DNA from: Melieria omissa
Lineage: Eukaryota > Arthropoda > Insecta > Diptera > Ulidiidae
Length of the DNA: 64,000 nucleotides
Direction of reading: 5' to 3'
NCBI GenBank assembly: GCA_963971225.1
Contig: OZ020270.1
Coordinates: 24,873,689-24,937,688, forward strand
Position numbers and translations under genes: made by a program. This document shows positions 20,886 to 32,778 of the stretch, one piece after another; the first letter of the stretch is position 1, and every line of letters starts with the position of its first letter. The notes below the pieces were generated by a model. That model saw only the letters and a program-made list of their open reading frames with translations. It had not been told where the DNA came from and searched no databases.

Positions 20886-22231
20886 ATGTGGAGTGACCAA
20901 CCGATCCCTTCGGGGAATCGGTTTATAGAACTGGAAGATTATTCCAGCCCAAAACCTAAAAGAAAAAACAGTCAACCAAAGACCCCTATTCACCCCTTCA
21001 CTCTACACACGAATCACAACACAATCCTAGGTTTGTCGTTGTCAAGTCCTCTGATGACGCTAAGCCTCTGTCCTCATTCAGCGTCTTTGCCAAAAAGAAA
21101 GCAATTGATTCTATCAGCACGGAGGTAGAAACAGTCAGCTTCCTACGAGATGGAAGTCTCCTAATCCTCGCTAAGACACCCAGAGTGGCAGAGAAATTCG
21201 TAAAAACTAAAAACTTTGGCGGCCTTTGCCCAGTTTCAATTACCTTGCACCAATCTCTCAACTCGTCCAAAGGTACCATCTTTGACAGAAACCTTATCAA
21301 CACCAACGAAGAAGAAATCTTAGAATCCCTAAAATCTCAAGGCGTCACGAGTGTGTACAAATTCACGAAAAATACTCCAGAAGGCAAAAAAGTCCACACC
21401 GGCCAAATACTCCTTACATTTGACCTTTACAAGATCCCAAGTTCACTTGAAGTAGCTTGGTACTCAGTACAAGTAAGAGAATATTTCCCAAACCCGATGC
21501 GGTGTAAGAACTGTCAATTACTAGGTCACACGACTAAGCATTGCAAAAATAATCCCGCATGCTCCAACTGCAACCTTCCCCCTCATACCCCCTTAGTATG
21601 CACCCGCGTTATGTGTGCAAACTGCCTCAACGATCACCCCTCCTTCTCTAACGCCTGCCCCAAATACCAGCTGCTAAAAGAAATCCTAAGAATCAAAACT
21701 CAAAACAAATGCAGTATTGGCGAAGCCAGGAAAATATACCAACAGCAATACCCAAACTACTCAACATCGAAAACATCATACGCATCTATTACAAAAAACG
21801 GCATAACCTACAAAAATAAGCAAAATACACCAGAAACCACCACAACCACCCCGCCCTCTGGTTCTTCACACTCCACCAACCCACAAGAGAACACTATCAA
21901 CAGTCTTTCAAAGCCCACTCACAATCTTCCTCAAATCAACCCACACCCTAACAACGATGCGTCGATCACTCACAATACACACATACAACCCACTCACTCC
22001 TCCTCCTCATTAATTCACAATCTACATACCGAATCAACAAACTCTTCTCAAAACTTCACTCAAATTAACTCTCAACCTTATAATAATCTCTCAACAATAC
22101 ACGATTCACCCCACACGCTAAACGCAAAAACAAATCTCTCGAATAATAACTCAAATTTACCCACAACAAATAAATCCATAACTGACCATACTCTCTCACA
22201 ACAAAAAGCAAAAGACCCAGACTGCGAATAA
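20886..22231 (+). pseudogene. I-LINE ORF1 (Gag-like), one frameshift
   Basis: RNA-binding protein of the LINE. ATG at 20886 reads to about 21020, then the protein continues in another frame (PRFVVVKSSDD onward) through 22231. Zinc knuckles of CCHC type begin with CKNCQLLGHTTKHC (about 21509), followed by two more cysteine-rich knuckles (CSNCNLPPHTPLVC; CANCLNDHPSFSNAC). The C-terminal 120 residues are very rich in Asn, Thr, Ser and His. Stop TAA at 22229-22231. Confidence 0.85.
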
Positions 22232-22293
22232 CATAACATACTCAAAACTATTAAGAAAATAGTTTCTGAAGTAAATTCTTTCCTTACGTAGTT

Positions 22294-25200
22294 ATGATCT
22301 GTAATATTCTTCAATGGAATATCAATGGATATCATAATAACTACTCAGAACTGGAAACACTTATTAAATCTCTCAACCCTCTCATACTCTGCCTGCAAGA
22401 GACCCACATACCCTACAATACCAACACATATACTCCCAAACAGTTTCATGGACACTTTCATAACTTCGCCGCCAACACCTCCTACAAACAGGGCTGCGGC
22501 ATTCTTGTCCACAAAAGTGTGCCATACAAAGTTCTTCAAATTCCATCCAACTTGCTAATAGTAGCGGTCGAAGTAAACTTGTCACTCCCAATTACAATAA
22601 TTTCGATCTATATCCCCCCTACCCAGTCCATAAATATAACCGACTTAATCAATCTCACTAACACCATCCATACCCCAATTATACTAGCTGGAGATTTCAA
22701 CGGCTGGAGCCCGCTATGGGGCTCACAAACTCACAACCCGCGCGGTAAAATAATTGAAGACTTTATCATTAATTCTAATATTTCCCTCCTTAACAATAAC
22801 AGGCCAACCCACTTTTCCACGCACCACACTTTCACTAATATCGACCTCACTCTTTGCTCACCCTCTCTTTACCCATCTACCTCATGGAATATTTTAGACG
22901 ATCTCCATAATAGCGATCATTTTCCTATAATTATAACTTTAAATTTCCCTGCACATAGTTCTTCTACCCCCCCAAAACCTTCAAAATTCAATTGTAAACT
23001 TGCTGATTGGTCGAAGTATCAAAATCACATAATAGAATTTAACTCAAAATTAGACATATCAAAAGACATTAATAAAGAAGCAGCCATAATCCGTAAAATA
23101 ATTCGATCAGCAGCCAATATCTCGATTCCACAAACCCGAAGCAAATACACAAAACCCAACATTCCATGGTGGTCTATGGAGCTCAAGAATCTCAGAGAAG
23201 AAAAACAAACAGCTTGGAAAAAGTATAAAAGAGATATGAGTTTAAACAACCTTATAGAATACAAAAAGAAAAATGCAGCTTTTATTCGAGAAAAAAAGAT
23301 AGCAAAAAAAAGAAGCTTTGAAGAATTTACTAAAACACTAAATCCCAGCACAACAGTGTCTGATGTCTGGCGTGGCATTAAAACACTTACCGGAGAGTAC
23401 ACTTTTAGCAACATTAAAATATTAAAAGTAGGAAACGGCACTACAACCGACCCACAATCAATCTGCGACAACTTTGCCCAATACTATTGTGGTATATCGA
23501 ACGACCATAACTTTCCACAGCAATTTCTTACACACAAAAATTCTTCGATGTTAATCAGCATTACTCACACAAATAATAAATTTGCCATGCAGTTAGAATC
23601 AGACATCAACCAAACTGAACTAGAAACCTGCTTAAAACTTGTAAAAGGTTCCTCTCCTGGAGCGGACAAAATTACTTACGAAATGTTACGCAAAGTTCCT
23701 CGTTGCCTTCTCACTAGAATTACTAAACTTTATAATCTAACCTTTTCTACGGGGATTATACCCCAGTTCAACAAAACGGCTATTATAATCCCATTAAAAA
23801 AACCAAACAAAAAAATAGAAGAAATCTCCAGCTACCGCCCTATTTCCCTACTACCCTGCATAGGAAAACTCTTCGAAAAAGTAATTGCAAAACGGCTCGC
23901 ATGGTTTCTATCCAGCGCGAAATTACTCTCACCTTATCAAACTGGCTTCAAGCCCGGCTTAAGTACAATCGACGCATTGCTTTATATAGACCACTTAGTT
24001 TGCAAATGTCTCTCCGCAAAAAACCATATGTCTATACTCTCCATCGACTTTGAAAAAGCATTCGATAATATAGGTCCACATATAGTACTTAACAAGCTGC
24101 AAGAATGGGGAATCGGCCCGAGAATGTTTAACTACATCAAAGCATTCCTTACAAACAGACAAATGCGCTGCCGTGTAAATAATTCAATATCTTCCATACA
24201 CCCACTCCATAACGGTATACCACAAGGCTCTCCGCTCTCGGTAGTCCTATTCTCAATAGCTTTCGAAGACCTTAGTAAGCTCATCCAAAGTAATACAAAT
24301 ATCCAACATTGCCTATACGCTGATGACCTATACGTCATGTGTAAAAACCAAGACATCAATAAAGTAAATGAACAACTAAAAAAAACTCTAGATTCGATTG
24401 AGAGTTGGTCTTTGCACTCAGGTGCAAAAATTTCATTTACAAAATGCAAGCATCTGCACATATGTAGGAAAACTAGCTGTAATAATTTCGAAATAAGGCT
24501 TAACAATAATAGCATCCAAAATGTAGATCATCTAAAAATTCTTGGGCTAATTTTCGATAAAAAAAATAGTTTTAAGCAACATTGTACATACTTAAGAAAT
24601 AATCTCGCTGCCAGGCTTAACACAATAAAATACCTAATTAATTAATTAATTGATTGGCACGACAGCCCGCTTACGCGAGACTAAGGCCTAGCTTCCCGCA
24701 ACCACCCGTGTTGTGCGTGTGAATTTTGTACGCGGGTGGAAGGGACCTACAGTTTTATGCCGGTTCCGAACGGCAGGTTGGGAGCTTTTTCATAGGCAAT
24801 TTTTGCTCTCAGAGGTTTGCCATTTCCAGCTGAGAGGACAGCCACCGAAAGAGAAAACGAGTTTCCCGTTATTTTTTTTAGGTGTTACTACATGCAGAAT
24901 TCGATCTTGTGTCGCTCTGCATGCGACTCGTTGGACCGCGCACTAACCAACTGAGCCACGGCGGCTGCTCAGTAAAATACCTATCATCTACTAAAAGTCA
25001 CGTCCACACTAACACTCTTTTAAACGCTACAAAATCCATGATACTCTCAAAGATCGACTACGGTCTACAAATATACGGGAAATGTGCTAAAACGAATCTA
25101 AACTTAATTAAAGCTCCGTATCATACTGCTGTGAGGGCAAGCTTGCGCGCTTTTAGAACTACACCTACAAAGAACTTGCTAGCGGAAGGAGGATTTCTAG

Positions 25201-26339
25201 AAGTTGAAGATCGCATTACATTCCTACGCTGTGGTCTCTTACCGAGATTGTTCTGCAGCCCAACACATATCCTGCACAAAGAAATTCAACTTTTAAAATC
25301 TCGAAAAACACCGCTATCGATGAAATCTGCATTAAGCGAAGCTCTCGAGCTAAAGAAAACACTACAACTTGACGTGAATGTTAGCTCTCCTACTCTTATA
25401 CACCCGCCATGGTCGTTAAGCCAACTTACCTTTGTTGGCCAGTTAACAAAATATAGAAAAGGGTACACCCATAAGGACACATATGTACAATTGTTCCGCG
25501 AAATCATCACCCCACTTAAGCAGGACGGATGGAACCCAATCTTCACAGACGGTTCTAAAACCCCAGACGGAGTAGCTTTTGCAGCCGTAGATGACCACGG
25601 ATCTGAGCTAACAAAAGGAATATTACCGCAAAGTGCTACTGTCTTCGAAGCAGAAACCCAAGCTGTTCTATCCTGTCTAAAAACACTAAAGTACAGTAAA
25701 CGGAAACACATAATTTGTACGGATAGCCTTGCCTTTTTTGAAGCAGCAAACAATATCGATAACAAGCTGGAATTTGTACAACAAACCCAGCAACTGCTCA
25801 TATCTATGAAAGACAGAATAAGAATCATGTGGATACCAGGACACGTGGGAATCGCTGGCAATGAACACGCTGACGCCGCCGCCAAGGCAGCAGTAAAGTA
25901 TCCTTTGCACACATTTTCCCTATATTCCGCGAAATCCCTCATCTGTAAAGCCAGAAATATCCTCTATGGAAACATAAGCAATAACTGGACGCAATACACT
26001 CATCGTTACAAAGCTGTCAACAACACCCGCACCCCACTACGTCTTCCCATATCTACATCCACCGCCGCAAACAAATGCTTTACACGCTTAAGATTAGGCC
26101 ACACCCTCCTAACACACTTATATCTCTTAAAACGAGAGTTACAACCGCAATGCTTCTTCTGCAATACAAGTACTTTAACAACTCAACATATTTTAATAGA
26201 CTGCCCTTCCCTCACCTCCCTCTATGCATCTATATTTCAACCTTCTTGCCCATACAATATCCTTTCCAATCCATCCCACCACAATGTAGAATTAATTCAT
26301 AAGTTTTTAAAAAAGTTAAAAATTGAAAGTGTAATCTAA
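22294..26339 (+). pseudogene. I-LINE ORF2 (EN-RT-RNase H), split by a SINE
   Basis: Polyprotein that nicks target DNA and copies the LINE RNA. Endonuclease: LQWNINGY near the start, QETHIP, AGDFNGWSPLWGS, NSDHFPIII. Reverse transcriptase: SSYRPISLLPCIGKLFEKVI, LSIDFEKAFDNIG, GIPQGSPLS, catalytic YADDLYV near 24318. RNase H: FTDGSK (about 25545), a central acidic region, and IPGHVGIAGNEHADAAAK (about 25840). A CCHC-like C-terminal knuckle (CFFCN...H...C) is near 26152. Apart from the SINE both halves are open, so the copy was probably intact before the SINE hit. Confidence 0.92.
24637..24972 (-). mobile_element. tRNA-derived SINE, copy S1
   Basis: 336 bp, minus orientation. Head near 24972 reads gccgccgtggctcagttgg on its own strand, an A-box-like Pol III promoter element. 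A B-box-like gatcgaattc occurs about 50 bp later. The 3-prime end is gtgccaatca plus an (ATTA)n tail. TSD taaaataccta at 24626-24636 and 24973-24983. The open frame across it is not a gene. Confidence 0.9.
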
Positions 26340-27797
26340 TTAAATCTTAAGCCGATAGCCCTGGTAGCTAGCGCTTCCATAATTAATTATAATGTTTATT
26401 GTAATTAATTTTAAATAAATAAATAATAAATAAATAAATTAATTTGAGCACTTTTGTGCAGCACGGTTTATGTTTTCCGAGTGTATAACAAAAGATTTAA
26501 TAACTTCGGAAATAAAAAAGATAAAGGATTGAATTTTCGCATAACTGTTTCCCATAAGTAGAAGATGATTTATTCCAAAAATTAAAAAAATTCGCCCACG
26601 GCCACGCCTACTCTCCATACAGACTTTATTTTTCACAATATTAAAATAAGCTAAAATTTTGCTGTCATGCATTAAAATGTTCTTTAGAGACACTTAGCCC
26701 ACTTTTATAAAAGTAGGCAAACTCTTTCTTAAAAAAATCTAAACTATTCATTTACTTTTATAAAGCACGGAAAAAGTTAACTGACAAGTATAATATATAT
26801 TATGTATCTCAAGGGGTTAAAGAGGCATGTCACACCTATTTCCAGACAAACATATCCCTAAACGGACGGTAAATATTTAAAAGTTCATATTTTGAAAAAT
26901 ATCTTTATATGGCAACCCTGTTAAGAATGGGCAAACCACGCCCATTTTAGGCAATATGTTGTTCTCGTGATTTCAAAAGTGTTTGTACGAAATTTCAGTT
27001 TCGTGTCTCAACTTTTTCGAAAGCAATTGTGAATACCTTCCATCAGACAGACGAATTGGAAGACATATTAACAGACGGACATAGATAAATCAATGCGATA
27101 TATATATACATATCTCAATTCTATACATTTAAATACATATTTATTCCTTTCAAAACCAGCCTTGCTGTTTTTCATACGTTATAGTTTTGCTCAGTAATTA
27201 AAAATATATCGTTGCTCACCACAACTGAGTACAAAAAGTGCTTGGGTTGGCATGCGAAAATTACTCGCATTCATTTTGTTGCAGAACGTCGCAGATGAGT
27301 TTGGTACCATCAGTTAGCTGAATGTTCCACCTAATCAGTGTATACGTATTTCGTTGAATGCTGTTGAATCTCAAAAGTTACAGTCCAGAGAAAATCCCGA
27401 TTTTTCTCATTTTTATCAAAAAATGAGGCAAAGGTTAGATATATTTTTTTTGCCAAAATAAACATTTTTTAAATACAATTTTTGTTCATATTAATTGCCT
27501 AGATATCGGTACCCCACATGTGAAAAATTATGGAATTTCATTAAAAAATGTAGATTGTACGGGCATTTGAAGACAGCCCTGTTAACGATATTTTGCTAGA
27601 AGTGAAAATAATTTAATAAAACGTTCAACTTTGAAAGGCTGTAAAGTCCAGGTCATGGGATGAAGGGACTTAAAAAGTTGATTTTCTATCTGGCTAGAGT
27701 ATCTATATTACGACAAGTAAAAAAAAATATTCACATTCGCAACTTTTGAATTTGCTCCAATGCAAGCGTTTTTGCCTGTTTTTTCCCAATGTGCGTC

Positions 27798-28105
27798 GTC
27801 AGCAAAAACCTTATACGACTTGCGAAAAATGCGCTAAATTTGACATCCTGTAATTCGCTTCTCTTTCAGGGTAGATACCAATTTAATGTCATATAACTAT
27901 ATGTATATCGTTTTTACAACAGTCTATGTGTTTTGGAAAATTATATAAAGAAACTTTTAAACCCCATTATATGAAGTCAACTTATAAATATGAGTATTTT
28001 TTGTTTATTTTTGTTATATTTGGTATTTTCTTTTACAAATTGCTTGCACATGAAGTTTTTTTGTATTTTTTTACGTAAAAGTAAAGAACAATATATAATT
28101 GCTAT
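27798..28105. other. Unassigned sequence
   Basis: AT-rich flank between foldback H and element K. No supportable feature. Confidence 0.5.
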
Positions 28106-28180
28106 TGTGGTTTCGGTTTTTGTTGTGTATTTATTTCTAATAAAAAGGTCAAATTTACAGAAATTTAGATATAGTTTTAG
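28106..28180 (-). mobile_element. K 3-prime LTR, first piece
   Basis: Matches 36711-36785 of the 5-prime LTR with three or so substitutions (tgtggttt.tgtttttg through tatagttttag). LTR edges are TGTGG/CCACA. The LTR continues at 32815 with tttacgaacgg after the inserted DNA element. Confidence 0.85.
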
Positions 28181-28338
28181 CACAGAAAACTCATCATATA
28201 GATGTCCAGTCTCATACGACGCAAACGGCACAAAAATTTCAAGCTCTGCATTACAGCTTTTTTCCGCAAAGCTATTTTACGCACACAGCTGCATGTGAAT
28301 TTCTTTTCTTGCTTGTGATATTCTTTTTTGCAATATAC

Positions 28339-28760
28339 TGAAACGAAAAGGTACTCTGTGCTGTGCATGAACACTTTTGCAAGCATGCAGGCAGTGCAGG
28401 CATGCACTGTGAAGTACGGCGAACTTGTATAATTCGCTTGGTATAGTCCGATATGGCAAGGTTCGCGAGAAATGGGCTGTGCGAGAATGGTCGAGCATTT
28501 TCCAATTGGAAGTTGCAAAAAACTTCGGCGCGATAATAAAACTGGTATAAAAGCAGCAGTGTGCAGCGCAGTGAGTCGAGTCGGTGTTGAGCAAGCAATG
28601 GGGAAACGTGCAATAGTAGTAGTGTAAAGTAGAACATGTGTAAATTTGTAAATAAAGCGATTGTTAGTTTTGACTACGTTGCGCTGAATAATTGAAGTTG
28701 TTTTATTTTCACACACAATCAACACGAACCTTGGAAGACGAGTTTGGAATTTTCGTAACA
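28339..28760 (+). mobile_element. G3 5-prime LTR
   Basis: 422 bp, TGAAACG...CGTAACA, with TATAAAA at 28546-28552 and a polyadenylation signal in gtaaataaagcg near 28652. Diverged in U3 from the other G LTRs. Confidence 0.92.
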
Positions 28761-28799
28761 TAAATAAAATTATAAAAACACACCTTCGAGCTGCTGAAT

Positions 28800-29417
28800 G
28801 TGGATCAGCTGAAGAAAGAGCTGGCTGCCTGGAATTTGCCGACTGCTGGCGGAAAGGTGGAGTTGCAGCTGCGCTTGCGAGAGGCGTGTGAATCACGAGC
28901 CATCGATTGGGCTGCACATGAGTTCGGAACGCAGGAAGAAGAGGCGTCGGCCAAGGTGGAGGAGTCGCCTGCTGGTGCTGCTTTGCTACAGAGTACAGCT
29001 GCAGCGGCTGCGCTAATACAAGCGTTGGACATGAGCCAACTAATGGCTGCACTCAAAGGCATGTCGGCGCAAATGGAAACGGTGAATCGAGAAATGGCAG
29101 CGAAGCTGGAAACTGCGAATCTCGAAATTTCGGCAAAAATCGAAACGACAAATCAAGAAATAGCAAGAATGGAAACGGCGACCCGTGAAATATCGGAACA
29201 AATGGAAGCGTGCAACCGAGAAATGGCGACAAATTCTGCGCGCATAGAGCAGAAGGTGGAGGAAATTTCCGATAGACTGAACGGGAAAGTTGAGCATCTT
29301 GAGACGCGAATGGACAAGTGGGACAGACGAGTTGAGAGTCTGGAGGATTCGGTGAACAGAAAAATCGACGAGCGGCTTAGAGGGGTACAGCTGCGAGCAA
29401 TGGTGCAGTCGGTTTAG
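28800..29417 (+). pseudogene. gag: G3 Gag N-terminal part, start lost and stop at the end
   Basis: SAP-like head without its ATG (the frame begins with GTG in LLNVDQLKKEL), acidic linker, several ETxNxEISAK repeats and a single 11-residue RVESLEDSVNR unit where G2 has three and G4 four. TAG at 29415-29417 ends it; the same frame continues at once into the capsid part (29436 ORF), so this is one Gag broken by one nonsense codon. Confidence 0.85.
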
Positions 29418-29435
29418 GAAAGTTTTGCCATAGCA

Positions 29436-30944
29436 GTGCCTACTTATGATGGTACGACGTCGTTCGACACATTCAAACTACAATTCGACATGGCTGCTTT
29501 GGAGAGTCAGTGGGCCGATGTTAGGAAAGGTCGGAGACTGATACTGGCTCTAAGAGGTCCTGCGGCTGAGGTAATAAAAACAGTTCCGGAAGGTTTGAGA
29601 GGTGATTTCGAGACCGTCATAAGGGCGCTGGCAGCCAGATACAGTGACGAGCACAATTATTGCGAGCTGAAGAGCCATACGAAAAGAGCCAACGAGGCAC
29701 TGCAGACCTATGCAGCAGACATTGAGCGGCTCGTACAGTTGTGTTTCCCGAAATTCGGCGCTGATGACCTCGAGATGATGAAGATTGAGTCATTTATTGA
29801 AAGTCTTCATGACCCAGAGACACGTCGCAGTGCGTTGATGATGGGAAAGCCGACATTTAAGGAGACGGTGACCAGCGCGATGACGTATGACGCGGCCTGG
29901 AGGGGAAGTTTTCGACATTCATCTGCGGAAAGGCGTCGAGCCCAATCTGGACGTATCACGCAAAGCCAGACAGTGAGCTCAAAGGCACCAGCGGGGCTGC
30001 GGGCAGTGTCATCTAGAGTCAGTTGCTGGCGATGTGGCAAGCAAGGCCACATATCACGGGACTGCCATCTGCGAGAAAAGCGTTCCGGACAACAGACGTC
30101 GTCAAGAAGGGCTGACGCTCTGCCACACCATTCATGCAAAACCGAGCGCAGGCATAATTCGCAAGCCGAAAACGAGGGACAGATTGTGGATGTTCGGTCG
30201 GTGAGAGTTCTGCAAGAGGAAGATTGGCTTGCGGAAAGGCTACAGAAGGACCAGCGCAAGAATACGGATCTCGCGAAGATCATCAAAGGCAAAGCGCAGA
30301 GATTACAGCCGGACTGGCAGGAGATGGCTGGTAAGAGCCCGATCGCGAAGGCTTACTGGGCACAATGGCAAAGTCTACGTCTGAAGAATGGCAGCCTATA
30401 TCGCGAGTGTGAGAGCAGGGTTGGCAGGACCAGAAAATCCCTAATAGTGGTCCCGAGAGGCCGAATCGACGATGTCATCGAGGCAAACCATAACGACTCC
30501 AGTGGAGGGCACCTAGGCATCGCAAAAACTGTCGCCAAGATAAGAAGGCGGTTCTATTGGGTAGGATGCCAGGAGTCTGTCGCTGAGTGGATCAGAAGTT
30601 GTAATTGGTGTTCGGCTGCGAAAGGGCCGAAGAGGAGATCGCGCAGCCGCATTCAACAAGTCGAAAGCAGGTTAACAGCGAGCTATTGTCTACGGGCTAA
30701 CCCAGAAGGGTTCCAAGAAGGCGAACTGGTAATGCTTTACAACCCGCAGCGGAGGAAAGGTTCGTCTCCGAAAATTCAAACGTCATGGGAAGGACCGTAC
30801 AGGGTCGTGACCAGGATTAATGACGTAGTGTACAGGGTTCAACGCTGCGGCAACAGAAACGCCAGGTTGAAAGTAGTCCATTTGGTGCGCCTGGCATCTT
30901 ACTCCGGCGGAACCTCGGTACTTGTTCGGGACGAACAAGTCTAA
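29436..30944 (+). pseudogene. G3 fused Gag-capsid / zinc knuckle / integrase ends
   Basis: 502-codon open frame in phase with the upstream Gag. Order: capsid-like region (from PTYDGTTSFDTFK), zinc knuckle CWRCGKQGHISRDC (about 30016), then a jump to the region just after RNase H (SQAENEGQIVDV), the integrase HHCC zinc-binding domain (HLGI...CNWCSAAKG, about 30508-30630), another jump over the integrase catalytic core, and the integrase C-terminal GPY-type domain (FQEGELVMLYNPQ, WEGPYRVV) to DEQV stop. Both deletions keep the frame open. Confidence 0.88.
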
Positions 30945-30955
30945 GTGATGGGCAG

Positions 30956-31372
30956 TGAAACGAAAAGGTACTCTGTGCTGTGCATGAACGCTTTTGCAAG
31001 GATACTTTTAGGCATGCACTGTGAAGTACGGCGAACTTGTATAATTCGCTTGGTATAGTCCGATATGGCAAGGTTCGCGAGAAATGGGCTGTGCGAGAAT
31101 GGTCGAGCATTTTCCAATTGGAAGTTGCAAGAAACTTCGGCTCGATAATAAAACTGGTATAAAAGCAGCAGTGTGCAGCGCAGTGAGTCGAGTCGGTGTT
31201 GAGCAAGCAATGGGGAAACGTGCAATAGTAGTAGTGTAAAGTAGAACAAGTGTAAATTTGTAAATAAAGCGATTGTTAGTTTTGACTACGTTGCGCTGAA
31301 TAATTGAAGTTGTTTTATTTTCACACACAATCAAAACGAACCTTGGAAGAAGAGTTTGGAATTTTCGTAACA
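30956..31372 (+). mobile_element. G3 3-prime LTR
   Basis: 417 bp; preceded by a purine-rich aagtgatgggcag tract. It differs from the 5-prime LTR by a small indel near 30998-31010 and several substitutions, so the insertion is not very recent. Confidence 0.92.
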
Positions 31373-31550
31373 ATACATTTATGATTTTAGCTACAACGAT
31401 CGCGTACTGTATTTGGTGTAACAGGTAGAGAGCACATCAGATATCCGTAATTTCTTTTTCGTAAATTTCGCCTCGGGTGCACGGCTGGGTGAGAAACAAA
31501 AGTTTTCTTAACAATTAACGCTTTTTTTATTAACTTTTTTAATCGGTTAT

Positions 31551-31878
31551 CGGCAGCCGCCGTGGCTCAGTTGGTTAGTGCGTGGTCCAGCGAGTCGAAT
31601 GCAGAGCGACGCAAGTTCGAATACTGCATGTAGTAACACCTAAAAAAAAATAACGGGAAACTCATTTTCTCTTTCGGTGGCTGTCCTCTCAACTGGAAAT
31701 GGCAAACCTCTGAGAGTAAAAATTGCCTATGAAAAAGCTTCCAACCTGCCGTTCGGACCGGCATAAAACTGTAGGTCCCTTCCACCCGCGTACAAAATTC
31801 ACACGCACAACACGGGTGGCTGCGGGAAGCTAGGCCTTAGTCTCGCGTAAGCGGGCTGTCGTGCCAATCAATTATTAT
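31551..31878 (+). mobile_element. tRNA-derived SINE, copy S2
   Basis: 328 bp, plus orientation. Head cggcagccgccgtggctcag; A box about 31563-31574, B-box-like gttcgaatac at 31615-31624. 3-prime end gtgccaatca plus (ATT)n. Exact 11-bp TSD taatcggttat at 31540-31550 and 31879-31889. Lies inside element U. Confidence 0.93.
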
Positions 31879-31889
31879 TAATCGGTTAT

Positions 31890-32778
31890 ACCTGAAATTA
31901 ATAATGTGTTCAAAAAATGTGATATTAATGAAAATACAAATTTTTTGCGTGATCAAAGAATATAAAGTCTTTATTTTCTTTGGCATGACACATACACATC
32001 GTTGCTAAGTCAACGCATTGCCAATAGCTGCGGCGCCAGCAGGTCTATCCTTTGTGTCGGCGTAACTGTATTGCGACAATGAAGTGACCGCTGAACAATT
32101 ACATTCGTTTTGGCAGATTGTGCCGATGTTTTCATTCTTTTTTGCGAAAAGCAAGTGCCTGGGCGTACCCAGCAACAAATTTAAGGGGGCAAGACATAAC
32201 TACATTTTCAAATTCAGAGTATAAAATTCAAATAGATTAAAATATAGATTTCTGTGCATATGTATGTAAAATATAGAATTACTAGGGGGAACTACCCTCC
32301 TCTACCCATACCTAGGTACGCCCATTCGCGCCTGTCATCATCAACCGAATATTTTTGCTGTATGGTTGTTTGTAACCGTATGCTGCGCTTGGTTGATTGA
32401 TTTTACAACTTGCGAACAATTATATGTGTCTCCAAAACCAAACAATTTACTAATCAAGAGATCTAGAAACCAAATAAATGCTTCATTTATATTGTTTTCA
32501 CGGGTCGTAAAAAGGAATATATTATTAAAAAAAAGTCACCAAAATCTTAGCAGCTACAGTAAGGATCGAACCATCTTGAGTGTTGATGGTCCCGACTGGC
32601 TGCTTAAAAGGTATGATAACAGACAACCGCCGTTTTGACTAAAAATCACATATTTCTGTATCTCAAAACAGAGCACAATGCGTGTGAAGCGGTGTTTGTA
32701 TGAGTGACATTAGAGGCCAAAAAGCTCTTATCGGAGGCCAAATTTGTCGAACTTTTTGACACATTTTTTCCTTGGCCG
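31890..32778. other. Body of element U, no recognised gene
   Basis: Mostly noncoding, AT-rich. The 32366-32638 frame is open for 90 codons without known motifs. Confidence 0.5.

Larger units (their letters stand above)
20717..26438 (+). mobile_element. I-clade LINE, full length, in foldback H
   Basis: Two-ORF non-LTR retrotransposon: ORF1 with CCHC knuckles, ORF2 with endonuclease, reverse transcriptase and RNase H, and a (TAAA)n/(TAA)n tail at 26410-26438. Exact 10-bp TSD ttaatttgag (20707-20716, 26439-26448). RNase H plus the TAA tail favour the I clade over Jockey. A SINE interrupts ORF2 at 24637-24972. Confidence 0.93.
18933..27797. mobile_element. Foldback element H with ~1.5-kb inverted arms
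   Basis: Left arm about 18933-20402; right arm 20482-20716 plus 26449-27797 once the LINE is removed. Landmarks: tcccatgacctggacttta (19065) pairs with taaagtccaggtcatggga (27642); the aattcgtctgtctgatggg block (19499) pairs with 27038-27060; the 20282-20330 block pairs with 20555-20605. Outer ends carry cgcacgttgggaaaaaacag (left) and its complement near 27776. The same end motif occurs at the centre (20430-20475). The right arm has an extra ~66 bp near 27245-27310. No transposase and no clear target duplication seen. Confidence 0.8.
28339..31372 (+). mobile_element. Gypsy copy G3, non-autonomous deletion derivative
   Basis: Two LTRs, TSD atac on both sides (28335-28338, 31373-31376), so the insertion is complete. 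The inside is a short version of the G family: gag joined to integrase ends, with protease, reverse transcriptase, most of RNase H and the integrase core missing. The primer-binding site and gag start are also missing: after the 5-prime LTR the sequence goes straight to taaataaaattataaaaac, the part that lies about 50 bp inside G2. Confidence 0.93.

Noticed and set aside
24713..24946. ORF of 77 codons, nearly identical to one at 47125-47367
   Set aside because: Both lie inside SINE copies S1 and S3; a shared frame in a Pol III-type repeat is not evidence for a gene.
29436..30944. Host gene domesticated from gypsy Gag
   Set aside because: It sits between matching LTRs with a TSD, lacks the gag start, and has an in-frame stop just upstream, so a decayed element is simpler.
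31551..31630. tRNA gene
   Set aside because: A and B boxes are present, but the sequence continues into a common ~250-bp body and an ATT tail, with TSDs, as a SINE does.
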